Part shown: piece after piece, positions 16,401 through 25,107 of the stretch
Layout of the letters: each line of letters opens with the position of its first letter
How positions within the stretch are numbered: the stretch's first letter is position 1
Assembly: GCF_027533505.1 (NCBI RefSeq)
Contig: NZ_JAPZUB010000025.1
Span: 1 to 47,963 of the forward strand
Source: Flavobacterium sp.
GTDB lineage: Bacteria > Bacteroidota > Bacteroidia > Flavobacteriales > Flavobacteriaceae
Length of the DNA: 47,963 bases
Reading direction: 5' to 3'
The notes under the pieces: model-generated
What the model was told of the DNA's origin: nothing
The model's input: only the letters and a program-made list of their open reading frames with translations
The model's database searches: none
Position numbers and translations under genes: made by a program

Positions 16401-16604
16401 ACGTTGGGGCGCAGCTTGCAAGGCTGCTTTAAAATCATTGACACGCAATTGCATCACATTTTGCTCTGGAAGTTGCATACGACGCTCCAACAAGGGGGTA
16501 TTTCCTCGTGAGGTTCGACTCCAAAACGAGCCCTTTTGCTGTGCCGAAACCAATCCAGTAAAGGCCAAAAGAGCAACAGTTAGTAATCTGTACTTCATAT
16601 TCAA
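13428..16604 (-). CDS. T9SS-secreted reprolysin-like zinc metalloprotease
   Basis: A 1058-residue multidomain exoprotein. Order: signal peptide (ends near LVSAQQ), propeptide-like region (about 25-195), metalloprotease domain (about 200-410) with the zinc site HEMGHQFGANH at about 335-345 and a following Met-turn candidate (TIMGYAGI), a region rich in Ser/Thr/Ala, two near-identical fibronectin type III repeats (about 648-825), a GEVED-type domain (FIDLNRDGDFLDTGERVF), and a type A T9SS sorting domain (VYPNP ... GTYLLEV ... KRFIKQ). It should be exported by Sec, moved across the outer membrane by the type IX system, and anchored or released after removal of the C-terminal domain. Probable role is degradation of extracellular protein. 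Confidence 0.93.
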   Translation of the reverse strand: MNMKYRLLTVALLAFTGLVSAQQKGSFWSRTSRGNTPLLERRMQLPEQNVMQLRVNDFKAALQAAPQRNFTGRSSAVIVEIPNSQGAMERFQVFENSNMDPALAAQYPEIKSYIGYGVDNPTLTAYFSVSPLGFKSMVLGADRKAEFIEPLTEDLNTYTIFQKGSYAASDTFRCLVDDEPMAQVLTNSMEARPNADDGVLRTYRLALSCTGEYTAYFGGTKALALAAVNNTMTRVNGVFENDFNARMVLIANTDLVIYTDAATDPYTTSYNSQLQSTLTSVIGDANYDVGHLFVRASNNGNAGCIGCICASGKGSAFTSSTIPTGDTFDIDYVAHEMGHQFGANHTFSMSNEGTGANMEPGSGSTIMGYAGITSQDVQPNSDAYFHAFSIQQVTNNIKAKTCSVNTPTGNAVPTANAGLDYTIPRSTPFMLTGTGSDSNGDVITYNWEQFDNAASTATGASSAASATRTSGPTFRSYNSSTSPVRYFPRMQSILAGATTTAGTEITVEALPSVARTMNFRLTVRDNRIGGGNNNSDDMIVTVNGTAGPFTVTAPNTAVSYTGGSSQTITWNVAGTTANGVNCANVDILLSTNGGTTWSTLLAATPNDGTQAVTIPNTPSTTCRIMVKGTNHIFFDVSNANFTIVSGVADTQAPTAPTLSASGTTGTSTNLSWSGATDNVAVTGYDVFQGATLLGSTAATTFAVTGLTPATTYSFTVRAKDAAGNVSVASNAVSVTTTAPDTTAPTAPTLSASGTTTTSTNLSWTGATDNVAVTGYDVFRGTTLIGSTASTTFAVTGLTAATTYTFNVRAKDAAGNVSVNSNTVTVTTLTASVTYCASQGNSTADERIGRVQLRTINNASTGTAGYEDFTAISTNLVRGVANTITITPTWTSTVYREGYAVFIDLNRDGDFLDTGERVFSRNATTTTPVSGSFTIPTTAALGTTRMRVSMKYNAVPTACEIFGFGQVEDYTVNITATAREEESTPALAVKVYPNPVRDVLYISDLAQEASYRIVNVMGQEVQRGTTQGEGIEVQNLAPGTYLLEVATPEGAATKRFIKQ
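14130..14660 (-). repeat. Tandem fibronectin type III repeats inside the metalloprotease
   Basis: Two adjacent repeats of about 85-90 codons, each starting TAPTLSASGTT and including GATDNVAVTGYDVF and RAKDAAGNVSV. Only a few residues differ between them, so they look recently duplicated or kept alike by recombination. Confidence 0.85.
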
Positions 16605-16804
16605 TCGCTTTTTTTAGGTTATGAAATCGAAAGTATTAAGTTTTTGTTAAGAAATTGCGGCGCATTAACAAAAGATATTAACAAATCGACAAAGCGCATG
16701 GCTGAAAAATAGGTATTTAACAGCATTTTTTCTATTTCATTATTACATTCCTAAAATTAAGCCACAAAAAAAATCTGCGTATTTTCGTAAAAAAATAAAG
16801 CGGG

Positions 16805-17917
16805 ATGACCTATAGTTTTTGGGAATTAAAAAATTGGTTTACAAATGTCGATTACACCATCGTGGGTAGTGGAATTGTAGGATTGCATTGCGCTTTACAA
16901 TTACGGCAACGGTTTCCAGAAGCTAAAATTCTAGTGCTGGAACGCGGTATTTTGCCCCAAGGTGCCAGCACTAAAAATGCGGGTTTTGCTTGTTTTGGTA
17001 GTATTTCAGAAGTTATAGACGACTTGAAAACACACTCGGAAGAAGAAGTTATCCAATTGATTAAAAAACGTTGGGAGGGGCTGCAACTGTTACGCAAAAA
17101 CATAGGCGATGACCAATTGGATTTTAAACCGCACGGCGGATATGAATTGTTTTTGAAAGAAGACGAAAGCTTATATCATGAATGTTTGCAAAAAATCCCC
17201 TTCGTCAATGACCTTTTAAAACCGCTCTTTAAATCGGATGTTTTTGCCCGAGAAATGGATCGATTTGATTTTAAAGGCATCCACGAATATGTGGTTTTCA
17301 ATCCTTTTGAAGCCCAAATCGACACGGGAAATATGATGCAAGTTTTACTGCAAAAAGCCGCTGCAGCGGGCATTCTCATCCTCAACCAAATGGAGGTCAA
17401 GAACCATTATGAAAGCAACAATCAGGTACACGTTGAATTAGAACATACAAGCTTTACCACCCAAAAATTACTTTTTACGACCAATGGCTTTGCGGGTGGC
17501 CTAACCCAAAATGCGGTTCGTCCTGCTCGTGCCCAAGTGTTGATTACCGAACCCATTCCGGACTTAGATATACGAGGTACTTTTCATTTGGACCGCGGCT
17601 ATTATTATTTCCGTAATTTTGAAAATCGAATTTTATTGGGCGGCGGGCGAAATTTGGATTTTGAAGGAGAAACTACCACTTCAATGGAAATTACTCCTAC
17701 AATTCAATCCCGATTGGACCAGCTGTTAAAAGAAGTCATTCTTCCGGGTAAAGAGGTAAATGTTGCACACCGTTGGAGCGGCATTATGGGCATTGGAACT
17801 AGTAAAAATCCCATAGTGGAGCGTTTATCAGAACATACCTATTGTGGCGTTCGCATGGGCGGTATGGGTGTCGCCATCGGGAGTTTGGTTGGTAAAGAAT
17901 TAGCGGATTTGATTTAA
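16805..17917 (+). CDS. FAD-dependent oxidoreductase (DAO family)
   Basis: A 370-residue flavoprotein of the D-amino-acid oxidase/glycine oxidase superfamily. The FAD dinucleotide-binding motif GSGIVG is at 21-26 after a short N-terminal extension (MTYSFWELKNWFTNVDYT), with GASTKNAGFACFGS about 40 residues on and a C-terminal GVRMGGMGVAIGS loop that closes over FAD. No signal peptide is seen; it is likely cytoplasmic. mtgA begins 7 bases after the stop, so they are probably co-transcribed, although no functional link is obvious. The amine substrate is not predictable. Confidence 0.9.
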   Translation: MTYSFWELKNWFTNVDYTIVGSGIVGLHCALQLRQRFPEAKILVLERGILPQGASTKNAGFACFGSISEVIDDLKTHSEEEVIQLIKKRWEGLQLLRKNIGDDQLDFKPHGGYELFLKEDESLYHECLQKIPFVNDLLKPLFKSDVFAREMDRFDFKGIHEYVVFNPFEAQIDTGNMMQVLLQKAAAAGILILNQMEVKNHYESNNQVHVELEHTSFTTQKLLFTTNGFAGGLTQNAVRPARAQVLITEPIPDLDIRGTFHLDRGYYYFRNFENRILLGGGRNLDFEGETTTSMEITPTIQSRLDQLLKEVILPGKEVNVAHRWSGIMGIGTSKNPIVERLSEHTYCGVRMGGMGVAIGSLVGKELADLI

Positions 17918-17924
17918 TCTCACT

Positions 17925-18611
17925 ATGAAACGTTTCTTGAAAATTGTTCGGAAAATTATCCTTTGGTTTTTTGGTTTATCTATAGGTAGTGTCATTTTAT
18001 TTAAATGGGTGCCCATTCCGTTTACCCCTTTAATGATGACGCGCGCCATTGAAAACAAATGGGAAGGGAAAGAAATGATTTGCAACCACGATTGGGTGCC
18101 GTTGGATAGTATTTCGGTCAATCTTCAACGGGCGGTTATTGCTAGTGAAGATGGAACTTTTGAAGAACATTGGGGCTTTGATTTTACCGCGATGCAAAAA
18201 GCGTTCAAAAACAACCAAAAAGGACGTCGCATCAAAGGGGGAAGTACGATTTCACAACAAACCGCCAAAAATGTATTCCTATGGCAAGGAAGAAGTTATG
18301 TGCGAAAAATCTTTGAAGCCTATTTTACCGTTTTGATTGAAGTAATTTGGGGTAAAGAACGCATCATGGAGGTGTACCTCAACAGTATCGAAATGGGCGA
18401 AGGTGTGTATGGCGCCGAAGCAGCTGCACACTACTGGTATGGCCATTCGGTGCGCTCTTTAACCAAACGGGAAGCAGCGGGTATTGCGGCCATTCTTCCA
18501 AATCCTCGAAAATACAAACCCGTCAATAGCTCGAGCTACATTGAACGCCGAAAAGATAAAATCCTGCGCATTATGCGGCATGTGAATCGTCCTAGCTATT
18601 TAGAACCTTAA
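17925..18611 (+). CDS. mtgA: Monofunctional peptidoglycan glycosyltransferase
   Basis: A 228-residue glycosyltransferase family 51 enzyme that polymerises lipid II into glycan strands. It has one N-terminal membrane segment (about 8-27) and the family motifs in order: ASEDGTFEEHWG with the catalytic Glu, RIKGGSTISQQTAKNVFL, and KERIMEVYLNSIEMG. The transpeptidase domain of class A PBPs is absent, hence monofunctional. It follows the FAD oxidoreductase by 7 bases and ends at a strong terminator. Confidence 0.96.
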   Translation: MKRFLKIVRKIILWFFGLSIGSVILFKWVPIPFTPLMMTRAIENKWEGKEMICNHDWVPLDSISVNLQRAVIASEDGTFEEHWGFDFTAMQKAFKNNQKGRRIKGGSTISQQTAKNVFLWQGRSYVRKIFEAYFTVLIEVIWGKERIMEVYLNSIEMGEGVYGAEAAAHYWYGHSVRSLTKREAAGIAAILPNPRKYKPVNSSSYIERRKDKILRIMRHVNRPSYLEP

Positions 18612-18613
18612 AA

Positions 18614-18643
18614 AAAAGCGTTGTTTTATAGAACAACGCTTTT
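18614..18643. terminator. Bidirectional terminator
   Basis: A 12-bp stem AAAAGCGTTGTT (18614-18625) / AACAACGCTTTT (18632-18643) with loop TTATAG lies between the convergent mtgA and DoxX-like genes. Confidence 0.92.
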
Positions 18644-18650
18644 CATTTTA

Positions 18651-19031
18651 TTATAAAAACAACGATCGGTATTGCGACCAATGTTTGTAAATTAATATAC
18701 TATTCAAAACGGCGATTACTAAAGCTACCAGCATCCCTGAAGCATCTAAAAATAAATGGAAGAGCACAATATTAATGGAAATTGGCGCTAACATAATTAA
18801 AGCAAAAGCAATCCATTTTCGAGTCAATAATAATGCCCCGATGAATACTTCCAAAATCCCTAACACTTTTAAAACATATCCCGTAGCTGCCAAAGAAGTC
18901 ATAAAAGAGGCTGCATTGTCAGGCAATTGTGGCAACGGAATGATAGGTGAAGGAAGAACTTTGTTGAGTCCAAAAACCACCAAGACGAGCCCTAGCACTA
19001 TTCGGACAATTTTAGTAAACATTGAATTCAT
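18651..19031 (-). CDS. DoxX-like small membrane protein
   Basis: The 126-residue protein has four hydrophobic helices. The N-terminal IVRIVLGLVLVVFGLNK and the VLGILEVFIGALLL segment fit the DoxX/DoxD-like family, whose members are poorly defined and often linked to redox or quinone chemistry. Met1 or Met4 may start translation. It stands alone between two terminators or promoter gaps, so context gives no further clue. Confidence 0.75.
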   Translation of the reverse strand: MNSMFTKIVRIVLGLVLVVFGLNKVLPSPIIPLPQLPDNAASFMTSLAATGYVLKVLGILEVFIGALLLTRKWIAFALIMLAPISINIVLFHLFLDASGMLVALVIAVLNSILIYKHWSQYRSLFL

Positions 19032-19188
19032 AATATACAGGTTTATTGGTTATAATTATGGTAAAAATATAACATTATTTATTTATTTTTTGTATTCGTA
19101 TTGTTAATTTGTAAATAATACCCTCTACACTTGTTCTGTTGTAACGTTTCGATTAGGGTTCACACTAATAGGTAAAAAAATAAACAAC

Positions 19189-19992
19189 ATGAATGCACAT
19201 GAAATTGATTATACCATTTATGGTGAAGAAATGCAATACGTAGCCATTGAATTGGACCCTCAAGAAGTAGTGGTTGCCGAAGCGGGAAGTTTTATGATGA
19301 TGGACCACGGCATCCAAATGGAAACCATCTTTGGCGATGGTTCGGCACAACAATCCAGTGGAATCTTTGGAAAATTACTATCGGCAGGAAAACGGGTATT
19401 AACTGGCGAAAGTTTATTTATGACAGCCTACCTCAACCAGCATCCTGAAAAACGAAAGGTTTGTTTCGCTTCCCCCTACCCAGGCAAAATTATTCCGATT
19501 GACTTAAAGCAATACAACGGTAAATTTATTTGTCAAAAAGACGCTTTTTTGTGTGCGGCCAAAGGAGTCGCAGTGGGCATTGAATTTTCACGCAAACTAG
19601 GTCGTGGTCTTTTTGGGGGTGAAGGATTCATCATGCAAAAACTAGAGGGAGATGGAATGGCATTTGTCCACGCTGGTGGAACTTTAGCCCGCAGGGATTT
19701 GGGTCCAGGCGAAATCCTAAAAGTCGATACGGGTTGTATCGTAGGGTTTTCACAAGAAGTTGATTATGATATTGAATTTATCGGCGGTATCAAGAATTCC
19801 TTGTTTGGGGGCGAAGGACTCTTTTTTGCCACACTACGCGGTCCGGGTACGGTATACATTCAATCGCTTCCCTTTAGCCGTTTGGCCGATCGAATTATAG
19901 CCTCCGCACCAAAAGCAGGTGGCAGTTCTCGCGAAGAGGGTAGCCTTTTGGGCGGTCTTGGCAACTTATTGGACGGTGACAATCGTTTTTAA
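19189..19992 (+). CDS. AIM24/TIGR00266 family protein
   Basis: The 267-residue beta-rich protein matches the TIGR00266 (AIM24-like) family: [14 protein letters not shown] near the start, then repeated glycine-rich segments ([21 protein letters not shown], split by turns; [23 protein letters not shown] near the end). There is no signal peptide or membrane helix. A glycine-rich C-terminal tail follows. The bacterial function is unknown; mitochondrial AIM24 affects membrane organisation. It is monocistronic and ends at a strong terminator. Confidence 0.9.
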   Translation: MNAHEIDYTIYGEEMQYVAIELDPQEVVVAEAGSFMMMDHGIQMETIFGDGSAQQSSGIFGKLLSAGKRVLTGESLFMTAYLNQHPEKRKVCFASPYPGKIIPIDLKQYNGKFICQKDAFLCAAKGVAVGIEFSRKLGRGLFGGEGFIMQKLEGDGMAFVHAGGTLARRDLGPGEILKVDTGCIVGFSQEVDYDIEFIGGIKNSLFGGEGLFFATLRGPGTVYIQSLPFSRLADRIIASAPKAGGSSREEGSLLGGLGNLLDGDNRF

Positions 19993-19994
19993 AC

Positions 19995-20028
19995 AAAAAA
20001 GCCTAACAAAATTGTTAGGCTTTTTTTT
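19995..20028. terminator. Bidirectional terminator
   Basis: A 15-bp perfect stem AAAAAAGCCTAACAA (19995-20009) / TTGTTAGGCTTTTTT (20012-20026), with only AA between the written arms, lies between convergent genes. Confidence 0.93.
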
Positions 20029-20040
20029 GAATCTTTCTAA

Positions 20041-20625
20041 TTAGTTGATGGTAATTGGATATTGAACTTGCACATCGGTGCTTCCCCCTGCGTTGGTAAT
20101 ATCACCAGCCGCCACTCCAGCTGCTGCTTTGTTAGGCATGTGGCGTAAAGTCACTGTTAAACTTCCTGTTCCTGCATTTCCTGACAAATAATTGAAAGAA
20201 AGGCCAATCGGTCTCCCAGAAGAATCTGAATCGGTGTAGGTAAAGGTTCCTAACCCACTTGTCGGTTGAAAAAATACTTGGTGTTCTAAACCTTCGGCTA
20301 AGATTTCTGCCGTTTTATCTTCCGCAGGAGTTTCAGCCTCGTTCAAGAAACTTACCGTTCCTGTGTAGGTAGTGTTTGGTGCTAAATTTCCCGAAGCAGT
20401 AACCACTGGGGCATTGGGTCCATCCCCGTCCAAATCTCTTGACGTCAAGGTAATCACTTGCCCTCCTCCTGTTAAACGAACAGTTACGGTGGTAATCACC
20501 TCCTCCTCGTTAATCGGTGTATTGTTATCGTCGTCACTACAGGATACCATCCCCAAAGTTAGCGCAGTTACTGCCACAAGACGAATTGATTTTTGTACTT
20601 TTTCTAAAGTGTTCATTTTTTTCAT
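20041..20625 (-). CDS. Envelope lipoprotein linked to a TonB receptor
   Basis: A 194-residue lipoprotein: the signal peptide ends at LGMVSC, followed by an acidic SDDDNN stretch of the kind found in surface-exported Bacteroidota lipoproteins. The mature part is beta-rich and contains DLDGDGPNAP, a possible Ca-binding loop, and GTVSFLNEAETPAEDKTAEI. It resembles proteins annotated as type 1 periplasmic binding fold superfamily next to TonB receptors in flavobacteria; I am not certain of the fold. The receptor gene ends 18 bases upstream, so the two are almost certainly one operon, and this protein may capture the receptor's substrate. Confidence 0.75.
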   Translation of the reverse strand: MKKMNTLEKVQKSIRLVAVTALTLGMVSCSDDDNNTPINEEEVITTVTVRLTGGGQVITLTSRDLDGDGPNAPVVTASGNLAPNTTYTGTVSFLNEAETPAEDKTAEILAEGLEHQVFFQPTSGLGTFTYTDSDSSGRPIGLSFNYLSGNAGTGSLTVTLRHMPNKAAAGVAAGDITNAGGSTDVQVQYPITIN

Positions 20626-20643
20626 TTTTTTTAAAGTTAGAAG

Positions 20644-23022
20644 TTAAAAATTGTAACGTAATTGAACTTGAACATTTCTTCCCATTTCATCAGCAAAAAA
20701 ACGTTGCCGATTCAAATAATTACGATAGCTGGTGTTTCCGATATTTTGCACCCCGAGTCCTATAACCCATGCTGACTTATTTTTCGTAACCAAAGTAATT
20801 GCTGCATTCCAATCCCATAACACATACCCAGGTGGGGGTGTACTTACATCAACGGTTACCGGTATCAACTGATTATCGACCACAATGGAAGCGTCAATAT
20901 TCGTATTGGGATAACGGTGTTGCTGTGTCATCCACAAGCAACGCAATTGTGTCGTCAACCCATGCCACTGCGGATAGTCAAACTGAATATGTTGGGTGAT
21001 ATTGAATGGCGGAATATCAATAATTGGCGTATCCGTAGTTTGATCGTGCGCATACACCATCGCTCCCATCACACCATAACTCCAATGGGCATTCCAACGT
21101 ACTTGGGCATTCCAATCCAATCCCAACAGTAAAGCGTCGGTGCGTTGGTACTCCCAAACTGGAAAAGCGCCGCGAATCGTGGTTTCAAAACCTACCGGCC
21201 GCAAGTACATAAAATCCTGAATGCGATTCATGTAAGGAGTTGCTGTTAGGGTAAATGGTGTGCTTCTATAATTGATTTCCAAGGCGGTTTTAAATGCTTT
21301 TTCCTGCGTTAAATTCAAATCGCCCAATTCAATCATCCCGGTAGCATGATGCAACCCATCACTAAACAATTCCGAGGGATTCGGATTGCGCACGGCCCGC
21401 CCTAAACTCAGTAGAACGTCCCAACGCGCATTCGCATTCCAGCGTATCCCTGCCGAAGCACTCAAGTTGTGGAAAAGAAACTCCGGACGGGTATTCCACT
21501 GCGTCCCTGCGTCGCCCACAATAAAATGGTCAAACTGAGGGCTGTAATTGCGTTCGTTCCAGCGGGATTTTAGGTAAAACTTTTGGGCGATCATTTGCGA
21601 AAAATCATACCGAATACCCGCTTCAGCAGTCCATTTTGGGGCAAAAGCATATTGATACACCCCATACCCTCCAAAATCCACTTTTTCATAGGTGGGAATC
21701 AAAGGCCGAATACCCGTATCCGGACTCGCTGCATTGTGTTGGTATTGTCCCATGAGGCCGGCTTTTAAAACCGACTTTTCCGTTTGTTTTTTGTAATCCG
21801 ACAAAAGGGTATGCGTGGTCAACGTCAAATCCAACGAAGGTGTGTTTCGGGCCTGTCCCCGACGGATATCGTATTCAAAGCGTTGATTGTACTGCATTTC
21901 ATATTGGGTGTTCCAACTCTCAGTTCCGGAGAGTATGTAATTCAAGAACAGTTTTCCACGCCAATGACGTACTTCCTGTTTGGGATTGGAAATACCGTAC
22001 CCAAAATCTCCCACAAAATACGGCTGTCCGCTGGTTATAGCATAGTACAAATCGGTGACGTTCCCTATGTGGGAAGCCGTTAAAATGGCCATTTGCGATT
22101 GATAAAAACTCGTTGCAGCCCCCCAAACTACTTTTTTCCCAATATGCTTGAGGTCACCACTAAACGAATACTCGCGGCTCCCCGAATTGGATAGCACATA
22201 ATCGGGCGCTTCTCGATCGCCAAAATACTTCATCCCCGTTTGCACATTCCATGCCCAATCGCAAAAATTTCCACGGTGAACGGCCGCATTAACCGCACCA
22301 CCGCGTCCATTGGATTGCAAACTGACTACAGCACTACCTGAAAGTGTATCTTTGGTAAACGCAAGGGGTTCTATAAGGATTAGTCCCCCAATGGCATCAC
22401 CGCCATATTGCAACGCCCCAGCCCCTTTAATTACACTAATTTTCCCAGCCGTGTTACTGTCAAAATTAGGGGCATGATCGACTCCCCATTGTTGGTCTTC
22501 GCTACGAATCCCATTGACGACAACGGGAACACGACTACTGTGCAATCCTTGTAGTACGGGTTTGGCAATGGTACTTCCTGTTCGTAGAATACTAACCCCT
22601 GGAATTTCAGCCAAAACCTCAGCCAGACTTCGCGCAGCATTTCGTTGCAACTCGACCGTTTTTACTTTGGCCTCCACCACAAGACCTTTGTTGGAAACTG
22701 GATTTCCCTTAACAGCTACTTCTTGCAATACAACAGGATCTTTTTGCAAGCGAAGTACCAAATCTTGTGCTTGGGTTACCTCAATAAGCGTATCCTTTCG
22801 TAGGTAACCCACATAAGTAACAAACACTTTGTGCTTGCCTTGAGGGACGTTACGAAATTGAAACGTGCCGTCTTTTTGTGCATTGACGGACTGGTCGGAA
22901 AGGTGGATATGCGCGCCTTCGAGCGGTTGCTGTAGGGAACCATATACAATCCCCGTTACGGTGTGTTGCCCATATAAAAGGAAACCCCACAGCAAGGAGA
23001 GGACATAAATAATTTTTGACAT
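20644..23022 (-). CDS. TonB-dependent receptor, ZnuD-like, probable metal uptake
   Basis: A 792-residue outer-membrane receptor: signal peptide (MSKIIYVLSLLWGFLLYGQ), carboxypeptidase-regulatory-like domain (about 22-100), plug (about 110-225, with RSLAEVLAEIPGVSILR and GLHSSRVPVVVNGIR) and a beta-barrel ending VQLRYNF. The WGVDHAPNFD segment before GAGALQYGGDAIGG resembles the DHA-type motif of ZnuD zinc receptors. I start at the Met of MSKII; the open frame extends 8 codons further. A His-rich small exported protein lies upstream and a lipoprotein downstream, all the same strand. Together they suggest zinc or copper uptake; the metal is an inference. Confidence 0.85.
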   Translation of the reverse strand: MSKIIYVLSLLWGFLLYGQHTVTGIVYGSLQQPLEGAHIHLSDQSVNAQKDGTFQFRNVPQGKHKVFVTYVGYLRKDTLIEVTQAQDLVLRLQKDPVVLQEVAVKGNPVSNKGLVVEAKVKTVELQRNAARSLAEVLAEIPGVSILRTGSTIAKPVLQGLHSSRVPVVVNGIRSEDQQWGVDHAPNFDSNTAGKISVIKGAGALQYGGDAIGGLILIEPLAFTKDTLSGSAVVSLQSNGRGGAVNAAVHRGNFCDWAWNVQTGMKYFGDREAPDYVLSNSGSREYSFSGDLKHIGKKVVWGAATSFYQSQMAILTASHIGNVTDLYYAITSGQPYFVGDFGYGISNPKQEVRHWRGKLFLNYILSGTESWNTQYEMQYNQRFEYDIRRGQARNTPSLDLTLTTHTLLSDYKKQTEKSVLKAGLMGQYQHNAASPDTGIRPLIPTYEKVDFGGYGVYQYAFAPKWTAEAGIRYDFSQMIAQKFYLKSRWNERNYSPQFDHFIVGDAGTQWNTRPEFLFHNLSASAGIRWNANARWDVLLSLGRAVRNPNPSELFSDGLHHATGMIELGDLNLTQEKAFKTALEINYRSTPFTLTATPYMNRIQDFMYLRPVGFETTIRGAFPVWEYQRTDALLLGLDWNAQVRWNAHWSYGVMGAMVYAHDQTTDTPIIDIPPFNITQHIQFDYPQWHGLTTQLRCLWMTQQHRYPNTNIDASIVVDNQLIPVTVDVSTPPPGYVLWDWNAAITLVTKNKSAWVIGLGVQNIGNTSYRNYLNRQRFFADEMGRNVQVQLRYNF

Positions 23023-23055
23023 GGATAATGCATTAAGATCATACAAACGAGTGTA

Positions 23056-23406
23056 TTATCCTAATGGCGGTGCGCGAAGTGCAGGGTGAAAACCGGAATA
23101 CCCGGAAATCGAAATACTATGGAAAGAAAATAGTTCCTGGGGGAAATTAGAATCCGGCCAAAGCGTGAATTCCAATGCAATGGGTTTTACGTAAGCCCCA
23201 AAGGCAAACTCACATTGAAAACATTTTTCATAATCATGATGCGCGTGAGAAACCTCGGTAGTCCCTTGGGTATAATGGTGATGGCAGTGCGCAGTTTCAA
23301 ATTCGTGCGCAATATGACCCACCGCATGGACCGCCTGCAACACGACAACTCCCAGAAAAGCTAGGGATAAAATTCCACCAAAAAGTAACCGACGAACATT
23401 CATCAT
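23056..23406 (-). CDS. Small histidine/cysteine-rich membrane-anchored protein
   Basis: A 116-residue protein with one N-terminal hydrophobic segment (about 8-30) and then a histidine-rich stretch: HAVGHIAHEF, AHCHHHY, SHAHHDYEKC and the pair CFQC. These residues could bind zinc or copper. Its stop is about 33 bases before the start of the ZnuD-like receptor, so it is probably the first gene of a three-gene metal-uptake operon. The C-terminal FHPALRAPPLG is a common end of short proteins placed before such receptors in Bacteroidota. Start may be Met1 or Met2. Confidence 0.75.
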   Translation of the reverse strand: MMNVRRLLFGGILSLAFLGVVVLQAVHAVGHIAHEFETAHCHHHYTQGTTEVSHAHHDYEKCFQCEFAFGAYVKPIALEFTLWPDSNFPQELFSFHSISISGYSGFHPALRAPPLG

Positions 23407-23437
23407 GGGTCAAAGATAAAGTTTCGGCAAAAAAATA

Positions 23438-23472
23438 CCCGTCGATTTACCATTTTTTTAAGAACCGACGGG
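23438..23472 (-). terminator. Terminator of asd
   Basis: CCCGTCG (23438-23444) pairs with CGACGGG (23466-23472) across a 21-base loop. On the minus strand a T-rich run follows, just beyond the asd stop. Confidence 0.6.
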
Positions 23473-23494
23473 AATATATTTTGTAAGAAGTAGA

Positions 23495-24484
23495 TTATAC
23501 GAGTTCGTGCGCTACCAAATATTCGGCAATTTGAATGGCATTGGTGGCGGCTCCTTTGCGTAAATTATCGGCTACAACCCACATATTTACGGTGTTCGGC
23601 TGACTTTCATCTTGGCGAATGCGTCCCACAAACACTTCATCTTTTCCGTGGGCATAGAGCGGCATCGGATAGGTATAGGTGTCGGTATTATCTTGCACGA
23701 CTACGCCCGGTGTGTGATGCAAGATTTCGCGAATTTCATTCAAGTTACAGGGATGATGAAACTCCACATTTAAGGCTTCACTGTGGCCGCCAACCACGGG
23801 AATACGAATAGCGGTGGCGGTGACATGAATCGTATCGTCACCGATGATTTTCTTGGTTTCACGGGTGAGTTTCATTTCCTCCTTGGTGTAGCCGTTGGCC
23901 TCAAACACGTCGCATTGCGGGATGGCGTTGCGGTGAATTTGGTATTTGTAGGCCATTTCCCCTTGTACACCTGCATATTCATTTTCCAATTGTTGCACCG
24001 CTTTCACCCCTGTTCCTGTAATGGATTGATAGGTGGAAACAACCACGCGTTTTACGCCGTATTTTTTATGTAAAGGAGCCAACACCATCACCATTTGTAT
24101 GGTGGAACAGTTGGGATTGGCAATGATTTTATCATCTTTGGTTAACTCGTAGGCATTGATTTCGGGCACGACCAATTTCTTGGTGGGATCCATGCGCCAA
24201 GCTGAGGAGTTGTCGATTACGGTAGTGCCCACTTCGGCAAATTTGGGAGCCCAATCCAAAGAAGTTTGGCCACCCGCGGAAAACAAGGCGATATCGGGGT
24301 GCCTGTCCACAGCCGTTTGCAATCCGACTACGGTGTAGCCTTTCCCTTTCCAAGTGATTTCTTTCCCAACCGACTTCTCGGAAGCGACAGGAATTAATTC
24401 CGTTACGGGAAAATTTCGATCGGCTAACATTTGTAGCATCACTTCGCCTACCATACCGGTAGCACCAACAACGGCAACTTTCAT
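23495..24484 (-). CDS. asd: Aspartate-semialdehyde dehydrogenase
   Basis: The enzyme reduces beta-aspartyl phosphate to the semialdehyde with NADPH, the branch point to lysine/diaminopimelate, threonine and methionine. The 329-residue protein shows the NADP-binding GATGMVGEVML at 7-17, the catalytic cysteine in NPNCST (Cys126), the SAGGQTSLDWAP segment and RIPVVGGHSEALNVEF containing the substrate-site His. Length is normal. It appears monocistronic with a hairpin terminator downstream. Confidence 0.98.
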   Translation of the reverse strand: MKVAVVGATGMVGEVMLQMLADRNFPVTELIPVASEKSVGKEITWKGKGYTVVGLQTAVDRHPDIALFSAGGQTSLDWAPKFAEVGTTVIDNSSAWRMDPTKKLVVPEINAYELTKDDKIIANPNCSTIQMVMVLAPLHKKYGVKRVVVSTYQSITGTGVKAVQQLENEYAGVQGEMAYKYQIHRNAIPQCDVFEANGYTKEEMKLTRETKKIIGDDTIHVTATAIRIPVVGGHSEALNVEFHHPCNLNEIREILHHTPGVVVQDNTDTYTYPMPLYAHGKDEVFVGRIRQDESQPNTVNMWVVADNLRKGAATNAIQIAEYLVAHELV

Positions 24485-24607
24485 GGTCTTTCTGTTTTAA
24501 GTTGAAATTTGAGTAGTTTGCGATTCAAGAAAACCAACAGTTCCTTGAACAGTCCCGCAAAAATAACGAGAAATTACATCGGTTGGTACATTTTAAAAAA
24601 AGAAAAA

Positions 24608-24625
24608 CCACCCGCATTGGAGTGG
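24608..24625 (-). terminator. Terminator of mscL
   Basis: On the minus strand CCACTC pairs with GGGTGG (one T-G wobble) and is followed by a run of T. It lies about 30 bases after the mscL stop. Confidence 0.75.
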
Positions 24626-24653
24626 CTTTAGTTAGCATATGTAGTCTAGCGGT

Positions 24654-25031
24654 TTACTTCTTCAACAAATCGCGAATTTCAGCCAACAATTGTTCTTGCG
24701 TGGGTCCCGCAGGCGCTGCTGGAGCGGGTGCCTCTTTTTTCTTCATGCTGTTGATGGCTTTCACTAAGATAAAGATTACAAAAGCAATAACCAAAAAGCT
24801 AATGACCGCCGACAAGAAATTTCCATATAAAATTCCACTATCGGTTTTTAAATCTTTTAGATTTTCAACATGAGCGGCTTTCAACGCAGGATTCAAAATC
24901 GCTGGTGTGATTACATCCGACACTAATGACGTTACAATCGCGCCAAAAGCACCTCCTATAATGACCCCTACGGCCAAATCCATAGCATTCCCCTTGGCGA
25001 TAAAATCTTTAAATTCTGATACCATTCCCAT
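24654..25031 (-). CDS. mscL: Large-conductance mechanosensitive channel
   Basis: MscL opens on membrane tension during osmotic downshock. The 125-residue subunit has the N-terminal amphipathic helix (SEFKDFIAKGNAMDLAVGVIIG begins it and TM1), the gly/ala-rich TM1 pore segment, a periplasmic loop, TM2 (about 73-97) and the C-terminal helix (EQLLAEIRDLLKK) after an Ala/Pro linker. All match the homopentameric family at normal length. Start could be Met1 or Met3. Confidence 0.97.
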   Translation of the reverse strand: MGMVSEFKDFIAKGNAMDLAVGVIIGGAFGAIVTSLVSDVITPAILNPALKAAHVENLKDLKTDSGILYGNFLSAVISFLVIAFVIFILVKAINSMKKKEAPAPAAPAGPTQEQLLAEIRDLLKK

Positions 25032-25107
25032 TTTTATTCGTTTTTTAAGGTTAGTAGTTCAAAGCTATGAATTTTAACAATAAATTTAGATTTTTTACCC
25101 TAAAAAA

